The translations under genes were made by a program, and so were the position numbers. From contig NZ_CP048222.1 of assembly GCF_010119975.1 (NCBI RefSeq), positions 5,928,501-5,992,500 on the forward strand: a stretch of DNA of 64,000 nt, in the 5' to 3' direction. The stretch is from Rhodocytophaga rosea. Lineage in GTDB: Bacteria > Bacteroidota > Bacteroidia > Cytophagales > 172606-1. Under the pieces are notes generated by a model. The model worked only from the letters and a program-made list of their open reading frames with translations, was not told the DNA's origin and ran no database searches. Shown in pieces: positions 1 to 8,298 of the stretch; the first letter of the stretch is position 1, and every line of letters starts with the position of its first letter.

Positions 1-1
1 T

Positions 2-313
2 TCTGAAAAAACCTTTATTGTAGAGCGGAGAGCAAACAAACTTAAAGTAGATTACTTATACCAGGCATGTAAAAATAAATTGCAGGCTGCTCAAGAAATT
101 TGTAGTAAGGAAAATATTACGCTTGCAGAAGCAGCCTATATCGGAGATGATATAAATTGTTTGGATCTGTTATCTCATGTGGGTATGGCTGCTTGTCCGG
201 ATAATGCTGTGGCCAGAATAAAAGCAATTCCGGATATTATCCACCTGAAAAAAAAAGGAGGAGATGGCGCAGTAAGAGAGTTTGTTGAGTTAATTTTGAG
301 CCAAGGAGTATAA
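2..313 (+). CDS. KdsC-like HAD phosphatase, C-terminal part (5' truncated by window)
   Basis: The reading frame is open from the first bases of the window, so only the last 103 codons are present. The visible part has the conserved ERRANKLKVDYLYQ segment and the AYIGDDINCLDLL motif, which carries the metal-binding aspartates of C1-type HAD phosphatases. This pattern is typical of 3-deoxy-D-manno-octulosonate 8-phosphate phosphatase and of the HAD half of fused acylneuraminate cytidylyltransferase/phosphatase proteins. The next gene is an arabinose-5-phosphate isomerase, which makes a role in CMP-Kdo or a related ulosonic acid the better guess. Whether an N-terminal cytidylyltransferase domain precedes it cannot be seen. 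The family call is firm; the exact substrate is inferred. Confidence 0.8.
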   Translation, partial: SEKTFIVERRANKLKVDYLYQACKNKLQAAQEICSKENITLAEAAYIGDDINCLDLLSHVGMAACPDNAVARIKAIPDIIHLKKKGGDGAVREFVELILSQGV

Positions 314-363
314 AGTGTGCAGATATATATAATTAAAATATCTGAAAAGCTGTTATTCATTAT

Positions 364-1359
364 ATGCAAATTCGTAATTCAGCTGCTGTTGGCTATCATC
401 AGTCACTCATAGATGTATTGAGAATTGAGTCGGAGGCTATTTTGCAGGCATCCAGGCAACTTAGCCAGGAAGAAACGCAGAAAGCCATTGACCTGATTCT
501 GGCATGTGAAGGAAAGGTAGTAGTACTGGGCGTAGGTAAATCTGGGATTGTGGCGCATAAGATAGCCGCAACACTGGCCAGTATTGGTACAACAGCGGTA
601 TATTTACACGCAGCTGATGCCATGCATGGTGATCTGGGAATTATAGATCGTAAGGATATTATTATGGCTGTTAGCAACAGTGGGGAAACGGAAGAAATTA
701 TTTCTCTGTTGCCTCACCTGAATTTGCGCAAAGTACCTATTATTTCAATCGTAGGAAATATTCAATCTACTCTGGCACAGCAGTCGTACGCCATACTGGA
801 TGCTTCTATCAGCCGGGAAGCCTGCCCCTTGAATCTGGCTCCAACTACAAGTACAACAGTAGCCTTAGCTGTAGGAGACGCACTGGCAATGACGTTAATG
901 CAGGTAAAACAGGTAACAGCAGAAGAGTTTGCCATTAATCATCCGGCCGGAAAATTAGGCAGGCGGCTGGCATTACGGGTGAAGAATCTGATGCATTCGG
1001 GAGAAAACAATCCGGTTATTGAGCAACATTCCAGCTGGAAACAGGTAGTGGATGCCATAGACCAGGGTAGGTTAGGAGCCGTAAGTGTGGTAAATAAAGA
1101 AATGCATTTATTGGGCATTATTACCGATGGGGATTTACGTAGGGTGATGCAGCGTACGCCAGTTGAGAAACTTTCAACACTGACTGCAGCAGATATGATG
1201 ACTAAAAAACCGGTAGTAGCTCACCCGAATATGCTCGCTTACGATGCGTTGCAACTGATGGAAAAAAGAAGTTCACAGATTTCAGTATTACCTGTTGTAT
1301 TGGCCTCAAACCAGGTAACAGGCCTGATCCGGATACATGATATTATCGGGAAATTGTGA
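364..1359 (+). CDS. kdsD: Arabinose-5-phosphate isomerase (KdsD/KpsF family)
   Basis: This 331-residue protein matches the usual KdsD length of about 328. The N-terminal SIS domain (about 40-175) shows GVGKSG (56-61), SNSGET (104-109), the APTTSTT loop (159-165) and HPAGKLGR (193-200). Two CBS domains fill residues 207-331. Enzymes of this family convert ribulose-5-phosphate to arabinose-5-phosphate, the first committed step of Kdo synthesis in the cytoplasm. It starts 50 bp after the phosphatase gene and probably shares its transcript, so the two give a partial Kdo pathway at the head of the polysaccharide locus. kdsA and kdsB are not in the window. Identification is strong. Confidence 0.93.
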   Translation: MQIRNSAAVGYHQSLIDVLRIESEAILQASRQLSQEETQKAIDLILACEGKVVVLGVGKSGIVAHKIAATLASIGTTAVYLHAADAMHGDLGIIDRKDIIMAVSNSGETEEIISLLPHLNLRKVPIISIVGNIQSTLAQQSYAILDASISREACPLNLAPTTSTTVALAVGDALAMTLMQVKQVTAEEFAINHPAGKLGRRLALRVKNLMHSGENNPVIEQHSSWKQVVDAIDQGRLGAVSVVNKEMHLLGIITDGDLRRVMQRTPVEKLSTLTAADMMTKKPVVAHPNMLAYDALQLMEKRSSQISVLPVVLASNQVTGLIRIHDIIGKL

Positions 1360-1427
1360 GATGCTTACAAAGAATGGATGACAGGTTGTTAAAAAGGAAA
1401 GCTAAGAGATTATAAGACAATTGATGA

Positions 1428-2318
1428 ATGGCCATTGAAACGAGTGAGGCTGAAAAGCCAGTTATACATACACCAAAGGAAGAAGACTGGACCATGGAGA
1501 TCAAATCCAATCCTGGTCTGCTGGATATTAATCTGAAAGAACTATGGCGTTACCGGGATCTGATTACCCTTATTGTCAGGCGGGATTTTGTATCGGCTTA
1601 CAAGCAAACGATACTTGGGCCTGTGTGGCACCTGGCCGAACCAATGGTAACTACCCTTACTTATGCCTTTATTTTTGGTGCCATTGCCAATATATCTACT
1701 GATGGGCTGCCAAGAATTTTGTTTTATCTATCAGGTATTATGCTCTGGACATATTTTTCCAACTGCCTGCTCAATACCTCAGGAACCTTTAATGCCAACG
1801 CAGGAATTTTTGGGAAGGTGTACTTTCCCAGACTGGTAATGCCGATTACCACTACTATTTCGGGTATGATTGCCTGGGGATTGCAATTTATGTTATTTAT
1901 TGTCCTGGTCTTATTTTATTTATATAAAGGAGAAAACATCCATATAAACATCTATGCTTTGCTTACACCACTATTGCTGCTCATGATTGCAGGTACCGGC
2001 CTGGGACTGGGTATGCTTTTTTCATCGGTAAGCAACAAATACCGCGATTTTAGAAAATTACTTAATGTGAGTATGCGTTTGCTGATGTTTGCCACCCCCA
2101 TCATCTACCCTTTATCCAAAGTGCCTGATAAGTACAAATCCATCATCCTGCTCAACCCAATGACCCCTATTGTAGAAAGCTTTAGGTATGGATGGCTGGG
2201 AATAGGAAACTTCTCCTGGTCGAACTTAGGATATAGTTTTATTATTATGCTGTTGGCATTAGTTGCAGGCATCCTGGCCTTTAACAGGGTTGAAAAAATT
2301 GCAATGGACACCATTTAA
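1428..2318 (+). CDS. wzm: Polysaccharide ABC transporter permease (Wzm/KpsM type)
   Basis: A 296-residue ABC-2 type integral membrane protein with about six hydrophobic helices after a roughly 60-residue cytoplasmic N-terminus. The segment DLITLIVRRDFVSAYKQTIL followed by GPVWHLAEPM is the typical start of TagG/Wzm exporter permeases. The ATPase gene lies 17 bp downstream, so the pair forms one exporter. In this pathway the finished polysaccharide, linked to undecaprenyl diphosphate, is moved across the inner membrane to the periplasm. This implies ABC-dependent rather than Wzy-dependent assembly of the glycan. The family assignment is clear from topology, motif and neighbour. Confidence 0.9.
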   Translation: MAIETSEAEKPVIHTPKEEDWTMEIKSNPGLLDINLKELWRYRDLITLIVRRDFVSAYKQTILGPVWHLAEPMVTTLTYAFIFGAIANISTDGLPRILFYLSGIMLWTYFSNCLLNTSGTFNANAGIFGKVYFPRLVMPITTTISGMIAWGLQFMLFIVLVLFYLYKGENIHINIYALLTPLLLLMIAGTGLGLGMLFSSVSNKYRDFRKLLNVSMRLLMFATPIIYPLSKVPDKYKSIILLNPMTPIVESFRYGWLGIGNFSWSNLGYSFIIMLLALVAGILAFNRVEKIAMDTI

Positions 2319-2335
2319 CGGGAAGGTTCGTATTT

Positions 2336-3601
2336 ATGACAGTTGTAGTAAGAGTAGAGAACGTATCTAAAAAATACCAGCTGGGTAAAATAGGCGCCCA
2401 GTCGTTTCAAGGAGAATTTCAGCGATGGTGGTCAAAAGTGAGGGGAAAGGAAGACCCGTTCAAAAAAATTGGCGTGCAAAGCCAGATAGAAAACAGTGAG
2501 TTCTGGGCTTTACGGGATATTAATTTTGAAGTACAACAAGGAGATGCAGTAGGCATTATCGGAAAAAATGGTGCAGGAAAATCTACCCTGCTCAAGATTC
2601 TTTCCAGAATTACTCTTCCAACCACCGGGAGTGTAAAAGTTAAAGGCCGCATTGCCAGCCTGCTGGAAGTAGGGACCGGTTTCAACCCCGAACTTACCGG
2701 ACGGGAAAATATTTTCCTCAATGGAGCCATTCTGGGCATGAACAAAGCCGAAGTAAAAGCCAAGTTTGATGAAATTGTAGACTTCTCGGGCATAGAGAAA
2801 TTTATTGATACGCCTGTAAAGCGCTATTCTTCCGGGATGTATGTGCGGCTTGCCTTTGCTGTGGCTGCCCATTTAGAATCAGAAATCCTGATCTTAGATG
2901 AAGTACTGGCTGTAGGTGATGCAGAATTCCAGAAGAAATGCCTCGGAAAAATGGATGATGTCGCACATAAACAGGGAAGGACAATTTTATTTGTGAGCCA
3001 TAACCTTACAGCGGTAAAATCTCTTTGTAACCAGGCGGTTATGTTGAGTGCGGGAAATGTTATTGCTAAGGGTTCTGTTGAAAAAGTAGCTGCTCTTTAC
3101 CTGCAAAAGTCTATTGTGCTAGATGTATTAAAAAGATGGGACAATCCGGAAAGTGCACCAGGCAATGAACTGGTGAGAATTAAAAGTGCCAGGGTGATCA
3201 GCCAGAATAATTCAGAGTTTATTAACATTCATACTGCTTTAGATATCGAGTTTGAGTTCTGGAATTACCTAGATAAAGCTTTTTTAAATTTTAGTATTGT
3301 AATTTTTACTAGTGAAGAAGTACCTGTTTTGAATACTGTATCTCCTAAACAATGGTACGCACAAGGAGTAGTAAAAGGTTCTTTTCATATCCCAGCTGAT
3401 TTTTTAAACGACAGGGTTTACCGGATTCAGTTGTTGATTGTAAAAGAAGGTAAAATTATTTTCAATGATTCCAATATTCTCACTTTTGAGGTAGTAGAAG
3501 GACAACGTAACAGCAGCTGGCATGGCAAATGGGTAGGAGTGGTACGTCCTAAATTCGAATGGAAGCTAGATTATGTACCAGAAAAAATAAAGGTTGGATA
3601 A
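2336..3601 (+). CDS. wzt: Polysaccharide ABC transporter ATPase with C-terminal glycan-recognition domain (Wzt type)
   Basis: This 421-residue protein carries an ABC ATPase domain with Walker A GKNGAGKST (76-84), signature YSSGM (164-168), Walker B ILILDE (184-189) and the switch SHN (221-223). Plain KpsT/TagH-like ATPases stop near residue 250. Here an extra beta-rich domain of about 140 residues (280-421) follows, as in E. coli O8/O9a Wzt, where it binds the capped non-reducing end of the O-antigen. That suggests the exported polymer has a terminal modification, and methyltransferases are present in the same locus. The gene directly follows the permease and is close to the next gene. Confidence 0.92.
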   Translation: MTVVVRVENVSKKYQLGKIGAQSFQGEFQRWWSKVRGKEDPFKKIGVQSQIENSEFWALRDINFEVQQGDAVGIIGKNGAGKSTLLKILSRITLPTTGSVKVKGRIASLLEVGTGFNPELTGRENIFLNGAILGMNKAEVKAKFDEIVDFSGIEKFIDTPVKRYSSGMYVRLAFAVAAHLESEILILDEVLAVGDAEFQKKCLGKMDDVAHKQGRTILFVSHNLTAVKSLCNQAVMLSAGNVIAKGSVEKVAALYLQKSIVLDVLKRWDNPESAPGNELVRIKSARVISQNNSEFINIHTALDIEFEFWNYLDKAFLNFSIVIFTSEEVPVLNTVSPKQWYAQGVVKGSFHIPADFLNDRVYRIQLLIVKEGKIIFNDSNILTFEVVEGQRNSSWHGKWVGVVRPKFEWKLDYVPEKIKVG

Positions 3602-3644
3602 CTTAATACATAGACTATACCTGCAATTGATTGCAAAACCACCT

Positions 3645-4466
3645 ATGAACATAAAAAGTTTTGTTCCCTTAAGTATTAAAAGGCGATTGAAGAAATTATT
3701 TCATTCTGATTCTGAAAAAGAAGCTGGCCAAAATCTTATATATTACTGCCCTGCATGTGATTCGAAGCTAGGATATTTTAATCCATTAAGTTCTTTATAT
3801 GAAGAGAACAAGAAAAAGTATGGATGGCTGTATACCTATGATGATACTGAGACAATCAACCCACAACAATATAGTTGTCCTGTATGTGGAGCTTCAGATA
3901 GAGATAGGTTGTATTCATTATATTTGAAGGAAAAATTTCAAAAGGTGGATCTATCTGAAAGACCACTGCTCATAGAATTTGCACCCTCAAGGCCATTGCA
4001 AAAATTTATTAAAAAACATAATGTCAATTACCGCACGGCTGACTTATATATGGAGGATGTAGATGATAAGCTGGACCTGATGGATATGCATACTTATCCG
4101 GATAATTATTGTGACATATTCATTTGCTCTCATATCCTGGAGCATGTATCAGATGATAAAAAAGCTTTAAGAGAATTGTATCGCATACTAAAACCGGGAG
4201 GATGGGGAATCCTGATGGTGCCAATTAATTTGAGAAATAAAGAAATAGACGAAGATCCTTCGGTTATAGATATGGGCGAAAGATGGAGGCGATTTGGACA
4301 AGATGATCATGTCAGGCTTTACAACAAAAAAGGATTTATGGATCGGGTAAAACAAGCGGGATTTAAGTTAATAGCATTGGATAGAAATTATTTTAAAGAA
4401 ATCGAGTTCTTAAGATGCGGTATTACAGAGCGCAGCGTTCTCTATATAGTAGAAAAAAATGATTAA
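3645..4466 (+). CDS. SAM-dependent methyltransferase with N-terminal CxxC zinc-knuckle pairs
   Basis: A class I methyltransferase of 273 residues from the ATG at 3645; a TTG at 3594 would add 17 residues and overlap wzt. The ATG is preferred because the similarity to the paralogue at 17100 begins at this point. Residues 35-81 hold CPAC and CPVC pairs that probably bind one zinc. The methyltransferase core follows, with LLIEFAPSRPLQKFI as motif I region and CSHILEHVSDDKKALRELYR leading to ILKPGGWGILMVP. It likely methylates a sugar or glycolipid of the exported polymer. The aminotransferase gene overlaps its end by 8 bp. The acceptor is unknown. Confidence 0.8.
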   Translation: MNIKSFVPLSIKRRLKKLFHSDSEKEAGQNLIYYCPACDSKLGYFNPLSSLYEENKKKYGWLYTYDDTETINPQQYSCPVCGASDRDRLYSLYLKEKFQKVDLSERPLLIEFAPSRPLQKFIKKHNVNYRTADLYMEDVDDKLDLMDMHTYPDNYCDIFICSHILEHVSDDKKALRELYRILKPGGWGILMVPINLRNKEIDEDPSVIDMGERWRRFGQDDHVRLYNKKGFMDRVKQAGFKLIALDRNYFKEIEFLRCGITERSVLYIVEKND

Positions 4467-5544
4467 CGTAACAAAGGCTTACCTTCCTCCCTTAGCAGAA
4501 TATACAAAATACCTGGAAGGTATATGGGAACGCTGCCATTTGACTAATAATGGTCCACTGGTGCAGGAACTGGAACAAAAACTGAAAGACTACATAGGTG
4601 TAAAACACTTATTTTTTGTAAATAATGGTACCATTGCTCTCCAGATTGCCATTAAAGCATTGAGTCTGAAAGGAGAGATTATTACCACGCCTTTTTCGTA
4701 TGTGGCTACTACCTCATCCATTGTATGGGAAAATTGCATACCAGTATTTGCAGACATAGACCCAGACACGCTCATGATAAGCCCGGCTGCTATTGAAAAA
4801 GCCATTACACCGGCTACGTCAGCCATACTTGCTACACACGTATATGGTGGCCCCTGTGAGGTAGAAGCCATAGAAAAAATAGCTCTAAAACACAAGCTGA
4901 AAGTGATCTATGATGCTGCCCATGCCTTTGGTACTATCTATAAAGGTAATTCTATATTGAACTATGGCGACATCAGTACCTTAAGTTTTCATGCTACCAA
5001 GTTATTTCATACTACTGAAGGTGGAGCCATTGTAACCAATGATGATAATCTCGCACATACCATTTCGTATATGCGCAATTTCGGCCACAAAGGACAGGAG
5101 GATTTCTGGGGGTTGGGTATTAATGGAAAAAATTCTGAATTTCATGCGGCTATGGGATTATGTATATTGCCCCGGATTAAGGAAATAATGGATAAGCGCA
5201 AACAGGCTAGTAAAATGTATGACAGCCTGCTGGATAACGAAACTATACATAAACCTCATATTTTTGGAAATACTATATATAATTTTGCCTATTATCCAGT
5301 ACTATTTCCATCGGAAAATATCTTGCTTCGTGTTCGGGATGCTTTAAATGCAAAGCAGGTATTTCCCAGAAGGTATTTTTACCCGTCACTTAATTCGTTG
5401 AATTTCGTTTATCAGCAGAATATGCCGGTTTCGGAGGATATTTCTAAAAGAGTGCTTTGTTTACCTCTGTATTATGAATTATCTGAAAATGATATAGAAA
5501 TGATCTCATCTGTTGTAAATGAAAATACTTTGGTTGAGAACTAA
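4459..5544 (+). CDS. DegT/DnrJ/EryC1/StrS aminotransferase, VioA-like
   Basis: A 361-residue PLP enzyme of the nucleotide-sugar aminotransferase family. The PLP-binding lysine is K181 in SFHATKLFHTTEGG, and D152 in YDAAHAFG should contact the pyridine nitrogen. The LTNNGPLVQELE and TTPFSYVATTSSIVWE segments resemble VioA, which converts dTDP-4-dehydro-6-deoxyglucose to dTDP-4-amino-4,6-dideoxyglucose (viosamine). Related FdtB/RfbE-type enzymes use other keto-sugars, so the exact sugar is inference. The start overlaps the preceding methyltransferase by 8 bp and an acyltransferase gene follows after 17 bp. Together they suggest synthesis of an N-acylated amino-deoxy sugar. Confidence 0.85.
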   Translation: MINVTKAYLPPLAEYTKYLEGIWERCHLTNNGPLVQELEQKLKDYIGVKHLFFVNNGTIALQIAIKALSLKGEIITTPFSYVATTSSIVWENCIPVFADIDPDTLMISPAAIEKAITPATSAILATHVYGGPCEVEAIEKIALKHKLKVIYDAAHAFGTIYKGNSILNYGDISTLSFHATKLFHTTEGGAIVTNDDNLAHTISYMRNFGHKGQEDFWGLGINGKNSEFHAAMGLCILPRIKEIMDKRKQASKMYDSLLDNETIHKPHIFGNTIYNFAYYPVLFPSENILLRVRDALNAKQVFPRRYFYPSLNSLNFVYQQNMPVSEDISKRVLCLPLYYELSENDIEMISSVVNENTLVEN

Positions 5545-5561
5545 ATTTTAATTACATACTT

Positions 5562-6440
5562 ATGTTATTAAGTGAGTTCTTTCAGGGTAATGATTTAGTA
5601 AGGGATGCAGATGTACGTTTAACTCATTACACATATTCCCCTTTTGAAGGAACAGCTTGTTTTGTGCTGGATGACTTATATTTTGAAAGTGCCAATACGA
5701 ACAAGAATGTAACTGCTGTGATTACTACAAGAGATTATGGTCAAAAGGTAAATATCAGTAAAGGATTAATTATTTGCTCAAATCCCAAAAAAGCTTTTTA
5801 TGAATTGCATAACTATCTTTTCAGTAAAGCCTACATGCGTTTGCACCAGGAGCATTCTATTGATTCAAGTGCTATCATTGCGCCTACGGCAATTATTGGA
5901 AAACATGTTATAATACATTCCAATGTGCAAATTGACCATTATGCGATTATAGAGGATTATTCTGTCATTGGAGAAAATACGTATATCGGACCCAACGTAG
6001 TAATTGGCGCTAAGGGTTTACGTAATACTATGATTGACGGAAGTTTTATGCAGGTATTTGATGCTGGTGGGGTAAGCATAGGAAAAAATTGTGAGATTTT
6101 AGCCAATGCTATTATACAGAAATCTTTTAATTGTGAGTATACACGTGTTGGAGATAATACCAAAATAAGTGTAAAAGCCAGCATTGGACATGGTTCTAAG
6201 GTAGGAAGTAATACGATGATATCCGGGAATGCGCAAATCGCCGGAAATGTAGAAATTGGAGATCATGTATGGATTGGCCCATCAGTAGTGATCGCTGAAA
6301 AACTGAAAATAGGCGATCACGCAGAAATTAAATTAGGGAGTGTAGTAATTAAGCATGTAAAAGCCAGGGAAGCGGTATCAGGTAATTTTGCTATGAACCA
6401 TCAAAAACATTTAACAAACTTTGTAAAATCACAAAGATGA
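5562..6440 (+). CDS. LpxD-like left-handed beta-helix N-acyltransferase
   Basis: A 292-residue protein with an N-terminal non-repeat domain (about 1-100) and a run of hexapeptide repeats (about 105-275), seen as series of [IV]-[GxND] units such as IIGKHVIIHSNVQID and GDHVWIGPSVVIAE. This two-part architecture is that of LpxD, UDP-3-O-acylglucosamine N-acyltransferase, which takes its acyl group from acyl carrier protein. A dedicated acyl carrier protein and ketosynthase lie four genes downstream, and an aminotransferase lies just upstream. The likely job is therefore to acylate the amino group made by the VioA-like enzyme. It overlaps the next gene by 4 bp. Confidence 0.8.
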   Translation: MLLSEFFQGNDLVRDADVRLTHYTYSPFEGTACFVLDDLYFESANTNKNVTAVITTRDYGQKVNISKGLIICSNPKKAFYELHNYLFSKAYMRLHQEHSIDSSAIIAPTAIIGKHVIIHSNVQIDHYAIIEDYSVIGENTYIGPNVVIGAKGLRNTMIDGSFMQVFDAGGVSIGKNCEILANAIIQKSFNCEYTRVGDNTKISVKASIGHGSKVGSNTMISGNAQIAGNVEIGDHVWIGPSVVIAEKLKIGDHAEIKLGSVVIKHVKAREAVSGNFAMNHQKHLTNFVKSQR

Positions 6441-7033
6441 GAGAAGAGTTTATTCTGGACTTTTGCTTCAAAGGAGATAGAAATTATGTTCAAGGTCCAG
6501 ATATATTTGATGAAGCCTTGAAATTTATACTACTGAAGTTCGGGGAAATCAGGAATATAAAGTATGTAGCACATAAAATGCTGCACCACAATGCTGTACT
6601 AATAGTAAGCAGCGAAAAAGGCGAACCTGATAGTAATTCAATCATTACCTTTGAAGTCGGCAATCTTAGATATTATGCTTCTGTTATAAATAATTTTAAG
6701 CAAATTAAGTGCAAACAAGATTTCTCAGAAACTGAGATACAAGCAAGCTCAATTATTGAACAAAGTAAGATTTCTTTGTTCAATAATTTGAATTACTCGT
6801 TTAGCGAAATTATTGTCTCTATGAATAAGTATTATTTACAGAAAATGTCGGATGCAGTTGGGAAATGGATAATAACAAAACTAGAGCTGAGTGATATAAG
6901 CTTTTATAATAATGTTTATCATAAGAAGATTTCTCTTGAACTTGTAAAGAACTTTAATAACATGCTCACTAAAAGTTCTATTTATATAGATGGTAAGCAG
7001 GTGGGTGCTATCTATTTCTCTTTAGTTAAGTAA
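6437..7033 (+). CDS. Unknown protein inside the amino-sugar acylation cassette
   Basis: I do not recognise this 198-residue protein. It has no signal peptide or membrane segment and looks like a soluble alpha/beta protein. The N-terminus contains FKGDRNYVQGPDIFDEALKF and the C-terminus has IYIDGKQVGAIYF. It overlaps the acyltransferase gene by 4 bp (ATGA) and sits 9 bp before the ketosynthase gene, so it is translated with them. By position it could finish the acyl chain, for example as a dehydratase or thioesterase of hot-dog type, but no catalytic motif is visible to support that. It is real by its tight operon placement. Confidence 0.7.
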   Translation: MREEFILDFCFKGDRNYVQGPDIFDEALKFILLKFGEIRNIKYVAHKMLHHNAVLIVSSEKGEPDSNSIITFEVGNLRYYASVINNFKQIKCKQDFSETEIQASSIIEQSKISLFNNLNYSFSEIIVSMNKYYLQKMSDAVGKWIITKLELSDISFYNNVYHKKISLELVKNFNNMLTKSSIYIDGKQVGAIYFSLVK

Positions 7034-7042
7034 TAAAAAACT

Positions 7043-7966
7043 ATGTTAGGTATACAAGAAATTGCTTCATATATTCCTTCAGGCAGATCATCAAACTACG
7101 CAAAAAAAGAATTGTTTGAGATAGATGATGCTTTTATTGAGGATAAAATAGGGGTAAAACAGGTAGCAGTAAAAGATTCGCAGGAAGATACATCAGATCT
7201 TTGCGTCAAGGCATTCAATAAACTACAGCAGAAAACAGGGTTGAATACCAGTGATGTAGAGTGCGTAATTGTAGTTACACAAAACCCGGATACTAATATT
7301 CCTCATACTTCAGCTATTATTCATGGACAGTTGGGATTACCTGAGCAATGTGCCTGCTTTGATATTTCTCTGGGATGTTCCGGATTTGTCTATGGTTTGT
7401 CTATAATTCAATCGCTGATGGAAAGCAATAGTTTTACCAAAGGCTTGCTCTTTACAGCTGATCCTTATTCTAAAATTATTAATGCCAATGATAAAAACAC
7501 TGCCTTATTGTTTGGAGATGCAGCAACGGTTACCCTAATAAGCAATAATCCTGTTTTGATAACCGGAAAATTCAATATGGGTACCATTGGCAAAGATAAT
7601 AAAGAGCTGATATGTAATAACAATGAACTCTCTATGAATGGCAGGGCTATTTTTAATTTTGCTGCCAGGTATGTACCCGCAGATATTAAAGCATTACTTG
7701 AAAAAAACAATAAACAAATGGAAGATATTGATGTATTTATCTTTCATCAGGGGAGCAAGTACATTGTAGATACATTAACTAAGCGTTTGAACTTACCTAA
7801 AGACAAAGTACCTTTTGATATTATGAATTACGGAAATACGGTTTCTTCCTCCATTCCCATCATTATAGAACAAAAGCTACAAGATAAATCCTATACAAAT
7901 ATAGTAATCAGTGGATTTGGTGTAGGACTCTCCTGGGCCAGTACAATTTTAACTAGATTAAACTAA
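7043..7966 (+). CDS. FabH-like beta-ketoacyl-ACP synthase III
   Basis: A 307-residue thiolase-fold ketosynthase. The complete FabH triad is visible: C112 in SLGCSGFVYGL, H235 in IFHQGSKYI and N265 in MNYGNTVSSS. FabH enzymes condense an acyl-CoA with malonyl-ACP. The location in a polysaccharide operon, next to a private acyl carrier protein and an N-acyltransferase, suggests it makes a short specialised acyl group for a sugar rather than serving general fatty acid synthesis. No ketoreductase gene is evident next to it, so reduction would use the household FabG or not occur. Family is certain; product is inferred. Confidence 0.88.
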   Translation: MLGIQEIASYIPSGRSSNYAKKELFEIDDAFIEDKIGVKQVAVKDSQEDTSDLCVKAFNKLQQKTGLNTSDVECVIVVTQNPDTNIPHTSAIIHGQLGLPEQCACFDISLGCSGFVYGLSIIQSLMESNSFTKGLLFTADPYSKIINANDKNTALLFGDAATVTLISNNPVLITGKFNMGTIGKDNKELICNNNELSMNGRAIFNFAARYVPADIKALLEKNNKQMEDIDVFIFHQGSKYIVDTLTKRLNLPKDKVPFDIMNYGNTVSSSIPIIIEQKLQDKSYTNIVISGFGVGLSWASTILTRLN

Positions 7967-7972
7967 ATTAAT

Positions 7973-8221
7973 ATGCGAGTTACAATTCAACAAGTAAAAG
8001 ATATTATTAAAGAAGCAGACCTTTCTTCTGTTGATCCGGAAACTTTACTAAAAGATGTTTCTCTCTCTAAACAGGGCGTTGATTCTCTGGAAAAAACCAC
8101 TATTTTTTTTCTGATTGAAGAAAAGTATGCTATTAAAATATCAGATAGTTTATACCAGGAACTGGATACTATTGAGGCAATCATGGAATATCTCAATAAA
8201 AACCTGCCTCAGGATAAGTAA
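7973..8221 (+). CDS. Acyl carrier protein
   Basis: An 82-residue acyl carrier protein. The phosphopantetheine attachment serine is S38 in GVDSLEKTT, matching the DSL motif, and the four-helix acidic pattern fits the family. It starts 6 bp after the FabH-like gene. This is very unlikely to be the housekeeping acpP, which normally sits with fabF. A private carrier protein next to a ketosynthase and LpxD-like acyltransferase points to a dedicated acyl donor for a surface sugar. Confidence 0.88.
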   Translation: MRVTIQQVKDIIKEADLSSVDPETLLKDVSLSKQGVDSLEKTTIFFLIEEKYAIKISDSLYQELDTIEAIMEYLNKNLPQDK

Positions 8222-8298
8222 CAAAAAATTTATTAAATTCATTTTCTCTGCCCCTAACATTGTAGCTGATATGTGATAGGATTGTAATGGCTGTGTGT

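Noticed and set aside
2419-2984. Long minus-strand frames inside the wzt gene
   Set aside because: Shadows of a clear ABC ATPase frame on the plus strand.
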